Part shown: positions 55,270 through 64,000 of the stretch, piece by piece
Numbering within the stretch: the stretch's first letter is position 1
Layout of the letters: each line of letters starts with the position of its first letter
Assembly (NCBI RefSeq): GCF_047663525.1
Contig: NC_092617.1
Span: forward strand, 1,864,501 to 1,928,500
DNA length: 64,000 nucleotides
Source: Anas platyrhynchos
Taxonomy: Eukaryota > Chordata > Aves > Anseriformes > Anatidae
Direction of reading: 5' to 3'
Notes under the pieces: generated by a model
The model's database searches: none
Seen by the model: only the letters and a program-made list of their open reading frames with translations
Told to the model about the DNA's origin: nothing
Position numbers and translations under genes: made by a program

Positions 55270-56985
55270 ATTCCCTAAGAAACAACAAAGCTAATGCCAG
55301 TAATGTCTGTATGCTGAGGTGTGTGAGGTGCCTCAGAGCAGCAGCAATGCTCAAGGAGCCTTAGTCTCTACTACAGATGCTCCTACTCCATTACCATCCT
55401 TCTGCCTCAGCACATGGGCAGGAAAATGAAGCAGATTTTAAAAAGTGCACTGCCTTCAGGTAGCTCTTGCCAGACACTTCTGCAGTGCAGTGCCCTGGGG
55501 AGGTGTGGGGCTGTGAGCAGCCTGCCCCAGGCAGCAGGCTCTGGGCAGCAGCAGGACCCTGCACTGTCCTGCCCTGCGGTACCAGGGGGGGTCCTTCCAC
55601 CCACAGCTTCAGCCCCTGGCAGCTCCCCAGGCAGGCTGAGTGCTGAGCCTGGCAGGTGGCAGAGGCCCTGCCGCGGCACACAGCCTCTGGGGCACAGCAG
55701 GGACCCTGCCCTGGCCACCCCTGCCTGCACCCCCAGCTGCACTGCCTGCAGCCGGGCCCAAGAGAAGGGAGCCCTCGGGCCCTGCAAGCTGACCTTGCAA
55801 CACACGAGCCCTGCATGCCCTTCAACTCCGACACCGAGCGTCCTCCTGACAGCTCCCATCAGCTGAGGGCTGTGCCAGCTCCAGGAGAGCGTGGCAGGGT
55901 GTGCAGCGGCATTGCCCTGCAGCCAGAGACTTACCATGGGGAGGTGGCTGGCAAGATTTCTCCCTCTGCCAGCTCTCCCCTGCCTTTCTATCCCAGGCTG
56001 CCCTGAACCTCTCTCCCCCTTCTCTCCTCTCCCCATGCCAGCTGCACGCAGTGCCCCCAGCAATGCTGTGCCTGGCAGAGGAGCTTGATCTGGGTGGCTG
56101 AAGCAGCTTCTCAAGTAGTCCAAGTCTGATGCAAACTCCAAAGCCTCTCGCAGTGCTAACGGTCCCACTGAGGGACATTACTGTCAAGGCCTCCCCATGG
56201 ACTTGTTAGAGCAGAAAAGGGCAGGCAGTGATGACAGGGAGACCAAGGCCCAGGAAAGGTGGCCCTGATGCTGAGGAAACCTTGATGTGTCCCATGAAGT
56301 CCAACAGTTGGGCCCTGACCCCAACCTCTGGGAAGGGAGATGCTGTCCCTGCAGTTGGGTTTAGGGCTCTTCCTGTGTCGGTGCACAGTAGGTAAGGGCA
56401 GTGCCAAGTACAAGGCTACAGGAGGACATCCCCCAGGCTCCTGGAGGGGGATGAGGAGGCATTGAGGCCCTACTGCTGTAAGGATGAGGTGTCTCCTCAT
56501 AGGAATCACTGACGGAGACAAGAGCCAGAGCCCAGCAGACAAAGCTGTTGGCTCTGTCGGGGCTTTCATCTTGCAAAAGATCCTTGACAATAACCACCAC
56601 ACGCTGTCCTATGCTCTCACGTCTGCACCTGTTTCCCTGCAGGACTTAGATACCCACCTTGCTTCCCCACCTTGCTCTCACCTTGCTCTGAGCACCTCCC
56701 TGCCTTGACTGATGTCTCTCAATCTGCCCTCAGTAATCCATGAAACACAAAGCCAGGGGCTGATCCGGACATCCCTAGAGAGGGAGGGAGGAGGGTGAGG
56801 GAACCTCTACAACGATTTCGTAGAGGTAAGAGGCTTCAGGTAATGTTGATGCTGCTTTAAGACTGAATAAAATATTGATGTAAGACCATTAGCCTATTTT
56901 AATGAGTAACCAATTTTAAAGAGTACCCAATTTTAAAGAGTTTTAAAGAGTAATCCCTAAACCTAAATGCTACTCCAACACCCTG
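55270..56985 (-). repeat. Right arm, OR-upstream inverted duplication
   Basis: Mirror of 40770-42520. Large stretches are near-identical, including the shadow ORF of 253 codons at 55407-56168. It ends at CAACACCCTGAACTGTG; in the left arm the matching point is split by ~1.67 kb of extra DNA (39103-40768). Confidence 0.85.
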
Positions 56986-57560
56986 AACTGTGTTGTATAG
57001 CACATTAATAACTCTCTGTCTTCCATGTCATGCTTTTTATGAATTCTGGGGGCTGATTTAAGGTTACTGTTTTGCTGTACTGGATAACACTCACTTCTGA
57101 TAGGATCAAATTATTGCCCCCTCAATACCTCAGGAACCATCTCTTCATCTCTTGGAAACTATTAAGAATTACACTCTTTGCCTTTTCTCCTCAGGGATTA
57201 AATCTATGCAGGGTGGTGGAGGATGCTTTTCCCCACTTCTTCACTCTCTCTTTCTCCTTTGCCTCATGCTTCTCTTCCAGGCTAATTACAATAGCTCTTC
57301 AAAGCTTTGAATATCCTTGGGATGGTCAACCCAGCATGTTCCTATTTTTAGGTCTCCTGAACGCCATTCATGTTTTGTTTAAGTTTAAACAATTACTTAA
57401 ACGTGCCATCCAGAGATCTGTCCAGAGGCAGGAAAGTTAGGAGTGGCAGGGAGAGTTCGAGGATCTGGGCAGGCACCTACAGCAGTGGACACGTCCAGTG
57501 CTTTGGAATTTCACCTCTGAGCAAGTGCAGAATCCTAAAAAAAACTGAAATGCTTAGAAA
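56986..57560 (+). pseudogene. ERV-L leader-ORF relic, plus copy
   Basis: The frame 57072-57440 ends VEDAFPHFFTL, ALQSFEYPWDGQ, FLGLLNAIHVLFKFKQ, RQES and continues out of frame to a block like the end of the 6569-7300 ORF. It mirrors 38440-39103. Confidence 0.75.
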
Positions 57561-57659
57561 TTTGTGTCATCATCCCAGCAATTTCAAAGAGACACAAATC
57601 ACTGCAATATGCTGGTGGTTAAGGTATGTTTATGAAGCTACAGTCCACACCTCTCCAAC

Positions 57660-58096
57660 CCCTATGACTTTTCCTGCAGGCACACTCCAGCCCCTTTGAC
57701 AGGCCCAGAGCCTGTCCAAAGCAACTCCAAACCCTGCAACAGGCCCTACAGGCACTCCAGCTCCTGCAGTGGGCTTAAGGTTAAACACATCCCTATAATA
57801 GGCCCTATAGCCACTCCCAAACCTGCAATAGGCCCTGCAGCCCCTCCAACTCATCCAAAAGGCCCCACAGCCAGAACAACTCCTGTGATGGTCTCTGCAG
57901 CTACTCCAGCCCCTGCAATGGGCCACATCACTGGGCCAGAGAAACAACCTAAGCCAGCATCTGTTGCCTCTACATGCAAGAGAAAACAGTGGGTGTGAAA
58001 ATCTCAGTTTTTCTTTAGAAAGGAAGGAAATTCCTACCCAGAAAAGAAAGGAGGAAAAAGAAGATGAGGCAGGTTTCTCCAAAGTTGGGCCATCTT
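57660..58096 (+). pseudogene. ERV-L-like proline/alanine-rich gag relic
   Basis: A ~100-codon open stretch with repeated short phrases (PKPAIGPAAPP, TPAPAMGHITGP) is followed by a basic, Glu/Lys-rich segment. Between the leader-ORF relic and the gag relic at 58885, in the right order for one provirus. CR1 interrupts it at 58097. Confidence 0.55.
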
Positions 58097-58868
58097 GGAA
58101 TCACAGAGTCACAGAATTTCTAGGTTGGAAGAGACCTCAAGATCATCAAGTCCAACCTCTGACCTAACACTAACAGTCCCCACTAAACCATATCCCTAAG
58201 TTCTACGTCTAAACTTCTTTTAAAGACTTCCAGGGATGGTGACTCCACCACTTCCCTGGGCAGCCAGTTCCAATGTCTAACAACCCTTTCGGTAAAGAAG
58301 TTCTTCCTAACATCCAACCTAAAACTCCCCTGGCACAACTTAAGCCCATTCCCCCTCGTCCTGTCACCAGGCACGTGGGAGAATAGACCAACCTCCACCT
58401 CGCTACAGCCTCCTTTACGATATCTGTAAAGAGTAATAAGGTCACCTCTGAGCCTCCTTTTCTCCAGGCTGAACAAGCCCAGCTCCCTCAGCCGCTCCTC
58501 GTAGGACTTGTTCTCCAGGCCCCTTACCAGCTTCATCACCCTTCTCTGGACCTGCTCAAGCACCTCGATGTCCTTCTTGTAGCGAGGGGCCCAAAACTGA
58601 ACATAGTACTCGAGGTGCGGCCTCACCAGAGCCGAGTACAGGAGAACAATCACCTCCCTAGCCCTGCTGGTCACGCTGTTTCTGATCCAAGCCAGGATGC
58701 CGTTGGCCTTCTTGGCCACCTGAGCACACTGCTGGCTCATATTCAGCCGACTGTCCACCATCACTCCCAGGTCCTTCTCTGCCTGGCAGCTCTCCAACCA
58801 CTCCTCTCCCAGCCTGTAGCTCTGCTTGGGGTTATTCCACCCCAGGTGGAGGACCCGGCACTTGGCCT
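58097..58868 (-). mobile_element. CR1 LINE, 5'-truncated, minus strand
   Basis: The minus-strand frame (about 58860-58183) reads [57 protein letters not shown] and [20 protein letters not shown], ending with the CR1 3' terminus AATCACAGAGTCACAGAATT at 58097. Same subfamily as 28229-29189 but opposite orientation. The frame is open for over 200 codons yet lacks the RT core. Confidence 0.93.
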
Positions 58869-58884
58869 TGTAAAAGGAGGTCAA

Positions 58885-60605
58885 AGCAGAAGAAATCATA
58901 TATGCATCAGAAACCAAATGGTCCCTGTCCCATGGTAAGCTACGAGGTATGGGAAAAGATTTCAGCAATCATCTCGGTGAGCACATTGTCATCTGGCTGC
59001 TCCAGTGGGGGGAGAACAGGGCCAATAGCCTGGAATTGGAGAGCAGGGAAGCCAAGCAGCCAGAATCTCCCTCTAGGGAAGGGGTGATGGACACAGCCAT
59101 TGGAAAAGGGCACAAGGAACTTACTCCCATCATGCTTGAAGGAAAGGTCTCTCTTGAAAGATCTTGTATGTCAACCAGGAAAGTGGACAACCATGTAGAG
59201 GGGTATCCATTCCTGAGGAAATTAGACATGCTGAAGGCGATTTGTAGAAACCTAGATAACAAACAGCTATCCAAAGATCCAGATGAAGTCAAGTGCACAT
59301 GACCCATGGGGCAGGAGTTTGTACAGAGCACACCATCATCATATGCCAACCCATGGGCAGTAATGACCTGGAAAGACCAAGAGGAACCCATGGTGGATGA
59401 ATTGGCTAGCCAACTATGGCATTACAAAGCAAGTCTCTCTTCTTCCCTATGGGCCTGTGTCTTGTCCAGAAAGAAACTTTCCCAAGAGGTCCAACAACTA
59501 CAAGAGAATACGGCTTCCTCCCCACCTGCACGAACCAATAGCTCAGCTATCAGATGTAAGCATCCCTCTTCTCAAGAAAGGTGACATAGTGGGTACATAC
59601 CAGGTTCCATCCTGTGCTTTTGACTGTGTGACCATGGAGAGGCCATGAGAAAATGGGATGCAAAAATCGACCTCCACCTTAGAGGCACGGATACCTGAAG
59701 TGCAAGGAAAAATAGATTGTCAAAACGGGGTTCTTCTGAGACACTTGCTACTCCAATTTCTAGTGGGCAATCCTCCAAACAGAGTAAAGAATACTATGAG
59801 CAGGACTCGAGGGGCCCAGCCTCCACCCTGGGGGAGGGAGAGGACAATCAGGTATATTGGACTTTGAGGATTATTGGCCTGGCACATCAAACCCAAGAGT
59901 TAACTATACAGGAGGCTGAAGCGAGTCTAACGGGGAAGGAGTGGCAAATGCAACCCATTGGGACTGGCCTGGAGGCTCTGTGTAACATTGGCATAGACTA
60001 CTTCAGGAGATCCACAAGGGTATTGGTGGGCTTTTGGCATAGCTGCCTTGCAGGTGGAGGACACCAAGCAGTTGTCTACCTTGCCCACTCTTTCACAGGA
60101 CCCTTCTGCTGTGGAGGTGCTGATGGCCAATGAGCAGCAGGTGCCAATCGCTACCACAACAGTGCGCCCGAGGCAATATTGCACTAACAGAGACTCCCTG
60201 ATTCCCATCCATGAGCTGGTTCATCGACTGGAGAGCCACGGAGTGATCAGCAATACTTGCTCACCCTATAATAGTCCCATATGGACAGTGCAAAATTCGA
60301 ATGGTGAGTGGAAGATAACGGTGCACTTCTGTGGCTTGAATGAAGTCCCACCACCACTGAGTGCTGCTGTGCCAGGCATGCTAGAACTTCATTCAGTACG
60401 AACTGGAGTCAAAGGCAGCCAAGTTCTATGCCACAATTAATATTGCTATATATTGCTAATGCATTTTCCTCCATTCTTTTGACAGCAATACGAAGGCCAT
60501 ACTTTGCTTTCACATGGAGGGTCGTCCTGTCCACCTGGAATTGACTGCCCCAGGGCTGGAAGCACAGCCCTACCATTTGCCATGGGCTGATCCAGACTGC
60601 TCTAG
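58885..60605 (+). pseudogene. ERV-L-like gag/RT relic, copy 2
   Basis: Direct copy of 29190-30908 at an offset of about 29,700 bp. The gag frame is better kept than in copy 1 (58949-59302, then 59306-59584), and the RT frame 60048-60440 keeps the tryptophan that is a stop in copy 1. RT still breaks after CHN (about 60437) and no YxDD box remains. Not a functional polymerase. Confidence 0.75.
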
Positions 60606-60779
60606 AGTAGGGGGAAGCTCCTGAAAACCTTCAATACCTTGATAACATCACTATATGGGGTAGCACAGCGGAAGTATTTGAGAAGGGAAACAAATGTTGC
60701 AAATCCTTCTGAAAACTTGTATTGCCCTAAAACAAAGTAAGGTCAAGGTAAGGTAAAGAGCCGCATGCAGACTGTCCAG

Positions 60780-61045
60780 GTTCTGTGGGACCCCTGCTTC
60801 GGGAAAGATTGGGCGTTGGTCAGTGTGTGATGAGCAATTGCACTGTGCATCACTTGCTTTATACATATAACAATAATAAAAATAAGGTTTATAATTATTT
60901 ATTATTAGTATTGTTACTGTTATTACTGTCTCTTCATTTTCTGTCCTTTTAACTACCTTTGTTTCAACCAATTATATTTTGCGTGTTGGGTGTGAGCTAA
61001 CATCTGTGTGGTGCTGAGGTTCCTGACAAGTTAAAGCACAACGTG
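60780..61045 (+). mobile_element. Partial ERV-L LTR (3' portion), copy 2
   Basis: Same as 31085-31345: GTGATGAGCAATTGCACTGT, AATAATAAAAATA microsatellite, and end GTGTGAGCTAACATCTGTGTGG. Confidence 0.7.
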
Positions 61046-61049
61046 TTTA

Positions 61050-61954
61050 ACAACCACAGTCCAACAGCACAAATCACACTTTAAACAATCAGTCTCTGAC
61101 ATCTACAGATAGAAGAAGTCGGTTATGACTTCAGGCTGCTTCAAACACCACACCCCAGCAGAGACCCTGCTGCTCTCAGGAGCTGTCAGCCCTGAGGCCT
61201 TGGGGACACCTCGAGGGAGACCAAGGGCACAGAGCAAGCGATGCCATGGTCGGGTGCTGTGCTGCTGAGCTGGGCCGGGCTCCTGGGCCCAAGGGGAGTT
61301 CCTGGTAAGCGCTACAGAGAGACAGCTCTGCCCAGGAGCAACTCCTCTGCACAGCGCAGCAGGGCTGCGGGCTCTGACCGCAGCTGGCACACAGAGAGGA
61401 CAGAAGGAGAGAGGGCTTGGAGGCACTGAGGAGCGCAACAACAGAGGGCAGCGTGTGGCAGGACACATCTGCAGGCTCTTGACACCGTGAGGCTCTGGCA
61501 GCAGGGCAGTGCAGGTGGGGTTGCCAGAGGGGTCTTCTACAGCTGGCACATTTGATGGCTGATAGCATCGGTCAGGATGGTTCAATCTGTTTCTCCAGTG
61601 ACAAGTAGAAGATGATTTAGAAAATGGCATTTATGAGTCATTTCCAGAAGAAGATTGAGGCTCGGTTTTTGTGACAGAGAAGGTTTATTTTGGTTCTGTG
61701 CTTTCCAATTCCTGAATTGCAGGGGAGGCAGGTCTGATCGCAATGTGTTCTCAAGATTGTACAAGAGACTGAGAATCCCAGAGCATTGCACAGAGAGATC
61801 TGAATGGAAAAAATGAGATTCTTACAGGTTCTAGTGCAATGAGAGAGGATCATTTGGGGGATGATCTAAGACATGGAATAGGTTTTCCTTATTGAAGTCT
61901 GTTCTAACTTCTGCATTCTCCTCTTCAACAGGCAGCTGTGTTTAATGTCAACAA
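61050..61954 (+). promoter_or_regulatory. 5' flank of the OR at 61955
   Basis: Contains the GC-rich upstream block (61100-61600) and the proximal ~300 bp with the acceptor CTGCATTCTCCTCTTCAACAG ending at 61931. Matches, in inverted orientation, 3373-4240 and 37574-38420. Confidence 0.65.
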
Positions 61955-62908
61955 ATGCCCAACAGCAGCTCTGTGAGCGAGTTCCTCCTGCTGGCATTCG
62001 CAGACATGCGGGAGCTGCAACTCCTGCACTTCGCGCTCTTCCTGGGCATCTACCTGGCTGCCCTCCTGGGCAACGGCCTCATCCTCACCGCCATAGTCTG
62101 CGACCACCGCCTCCACACACCCATGTACTTCTTCCTCCTCAACCTCGCCCTCCTCGACCTGGGCTGCATCTCCACCACTCTGCCCAAAGCCATGGCCAAT
62201 GCCCTCTGGGACACCAAGACCATCTCCTATCAAGGCTGTGCTGCACAGGTCTTTCTCTTTGCCTTCCTGGTGGGTGTGGAGTTTTCTATCCTTACCATCA
62301 TGGCCTATGACCGCTACGTTGCCATCTGCAAGCCCCTGCACTACGGGAGCCTCGTGGGCAGCAGAGCTTGTGCCCAGATGGCAGCAGCTGCCTGGGGCAG
62401 TGGCTTTCTCAATGCTGTCCTGCACACGGCCAGCACATTTTCCCTTCCCCTTTGCCACGGCAATGCTGTGGACCAGTTCTTCTGTGAAATCCCCCACATC
62501 CTCAAGCTCTCCTGCTCAGATGCCTACCTCAGGGAGGTTGGGGCACTTGTGTTTAGTGTTTCTTTAGGCTTTGGTTGTTTTATTTATATTGTGGTGTCCT
62601 ACGTGCAGGTCTTCAGGGCCGTGCTGAGGATGCCCTCTGAGCAGGGCCGGCACAAAGCCTTTTCCACGTGCCTCCCTCACCTGGCTGTGGTCTTCCTAAT
62701 GGTTGTCACTGCAACAGTTGCCTACCTAAAGCCCCCTTCCATTGCTTCCCCATCCCTGGACGTGGTGGTGTCATTTCTGTACTCAGTTCTGCCTCCAGCA
62801 GTGAACCCCCTCATTTACAGCATGAGAAACAAGGAGCTCAAGGGTGCAGTGAGTAAACTCTTTCTCTACGTGCCTCTTAAGTATCAAGAATGTCTTCAAT
62901 ATCTTTGA
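61955..62908 (+). CDS. Olfactory receptor, OR14-like (317 aa, intact)
   Basis: Full-length odorant receptor: NSS at 3-5, LLGNGLILTAIVCDHRL, HTPMYFF, MAYDRYVAICKPLHYG, FFCEIPHILKLSCSDAYLREVGA, SYVQVFRAV, KAFSTCLPHLAVVFL, NPLIYSMRNKE. TM6 has an unusual core (VFLMVVTATVAYLKPP, where paralogues have VSLFLSTI.FA.LKPP), and the C-terminal tail is longer (LYVPLKYQECLQYL). ATG lies 23 bp after the acceptor, and an AATAAA follows at 63016-63021. The last 255 bp plus 700 bp of 3' flank are copied in inverted form at 1-955. Confidence 0.94.
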   Translation: MPNSSSVSEFLLLAFADMRELQLLHFALFLGIYLAALLGNGLILTAIVCDHRLHTPMYFFLLNLALLDLGCISTTLPKAMANALWDTKTISYQGCAAQVFLFAFLVGVEFSILTIMAYDRYVAICKPLHYGSLVGSRACAQMAAAAWGSGFLNAVLHTASTFSLPLCHGNAVDQFFCEIPHILKLSCSDAYLREVGALVFSVSLGFGCFIYIVVSYVQVFRAVLRMPSEQGRHKAFSTCLPHLAVVFLMVVTATVAYLKPPSIASPSLDVVVSFLYSVLPPAVNPLIYSMRNKELKGAVSKLFLYVPLKYQECLQYL

Positions 62909-63608
62909 TTTTGGTTTAATATTATTCTTGGCCTTCTTCCTGTTAATTCATTTACTTACTTTGACGGTGTCATCTAAACTACTTATAGAACTAGGCTTCT
63001 AGTGTACATATAGGGAATAAAGAAGCCATGATAACTTTACTGATCTCAACTTTCCTTTCTTCCCATCACCTCTCTAGGCGGGGGAGCAGTCCCAGCTCAG
63101 GGCCAAGAACCCAGCTGCCATTGGGAGGGGCAGCCCCGGTGGCCCTCAGGGCTGCCCTCCACTGCCCGCTGGGCTCTGACCTCTCTGCTGCCTTGATAGA
63201 ATCATAGAAAAAGACCTCCAAGTTCATGCCATCCAATGACTGTCCTTCTAATCATGTCACACAAACCCACATGGCTAAACACCATGAGGTGGGTTTGCTT
63301 CTCAGCCCCTTACCTTTACACTTGTTCTCTTGATGAACCTGTTCCCTTCCCTTTACAATACCATTAATATTCTCTATTTAATCCTAGATAACTTTTTACC
63401 AATGTAAAGAAAACCCTAAAGCGCAAAGTTTGCCCATAGCCTAACCACAGACCTGACACCCCAAGCAGAACACCAAACCCTCCCACCAAGCATTTGTTTA
63501 ATCTCTAACCTAAAGCCCCTGTTCTTGTGCATTAACCTCCTCATGTTAAACCCTCTCCTAAACCTTAACTCTGAGATCATGAAAGCCATCAGAAAGCTGA
63601 TCCCAGTG
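62654..63608. repeat. Right arm of the long inverted repeat
   Basis: This is the reverse complement of 1-955, collinear without net indels, containing the last part of the intact OR at 61955-62908 and its 3' flank. Beyond 63608 homology cannot be followed because the left copy runs out of the window. Confidence 0.93.
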
Positions 63609-64000
63609 AGATGACTGATATGGGGAGGTCAGGAGAAGCATGGACAGGAGAGATGTGAGATTTGGGGGAGGGAACAGGGGCTTGACCAGCAGAAATTTGG
63701 GATTTTGTAGAGGTAAGAGGATTCAGGTTATGCTGATGCTGCTGTAATACTGACTTAAAAGAGTCATATTAGGCCCTTCCCCACTTTCAACCAGTAACCT
63801 TAATTCATAAATATAAATGCTACCCCACACCCTGACAAGAATCTACTACTCTCATGCCTGACTTCAAAGTATGCACTGAAGCCAAAACTCAGCCCATAGC
63901 CTCTTGCCCTTACCTTTACTCTGTGGCTTACCTTGACCCCTGCCCTTAACACAAGCTTGTAATTGCTCTATTTAACCCTAGATTTCTAGGCAGACCTAAA
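63590..64000 (-). repeat. Flank unit B, minus copy
   Basis: Inverted relative to 11570-12120: CATCAGAAAGCTGATCCCAGTGAGATGA, GATTTGGGGGAGGGAA and TAGAGGTAAGAGG blocks. Non-coding; continues out of the window. Confidence 0.7.

Overview
The window looks like bird germline DNA. Three things point there: a tight cluster of single-exon olfactory receptor (OR) genes of the kind expanded in birds (OR14-like, with near-identical MPNSSSVSEF starts and TM motifs), CR1 LINE fragments with the typical ATTCTGTG-type 3' ends, and several LTR elements of avian type. The species cannot be fixed from the sequence. No tRNA, rRNA, CRISPR or bacterial feature was seen.

ORs: seven coding-length receptor genes alternate in strand: 2437-3372 (-), 19693-20652 (-), 33206-34138 (+), 36647-37573 (-), 42832-43758 (+), 53654-54652 (-) and 61955-62908 (+). 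There are also a C-terminal fragment (701-955, -), an N-terminal fragment (55040-55195, -) and a decayed OR of another subfamily (4495-5154, +) cut by a solo LTR. Each intact gene carries a recognisable duplicated 5' flank, a 3' splice acceptor shortly before the ATG, or both. At least one gene (36647-37573) is a mosaic of two paralogue types.

Architecture: the window is a patchwork of direct and inverted duplications. Positions 1-955 are an almost perfect inverted copy of 62654-63608. Segment 29190-31940 is directly repeated at 58885-61640. Segment 38480-43760 is mirrored by 53650-57560. OR locus 2437-4240 is directly repeated (5' part) at 36647-38410. Recurrent non-coding flank units explain most of the long non-genic ORFs.

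Retroelements: 5155-5628 solo LTR (-); 5876-about 7300 an ERV-L-like 5' end with LTR, lysine-type primer site and a leader ORF; 7407-11003 (-) a defective provirus with env-like remnants that contains a spliced fragment of the host VLDLR gene; 12690-15251 a deleted ERV-K-like provirus with a phenylalanine-type primer site and a capsid-RT fusion; two ERV-L gag/RT relics inside the direct duplication; solo LTRs at 46272-46823 and 52329-53375; and several CR1 pieces. All retroviral genes seen are broken.

Tandem arrays: 23165-28228 is a 5-kb minisatellite with an 11-bp unit and 1.55-1.86-kb internal higher-order duplications; 51040-52320 is a degenerate 21-bp minisatellite.

The intact ORs presumably act in olfactory neurons as odorant GPCRs. 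The remaining DNA is mostly repeats that have probably driven unequal exchange and inversion among the receptor genes.
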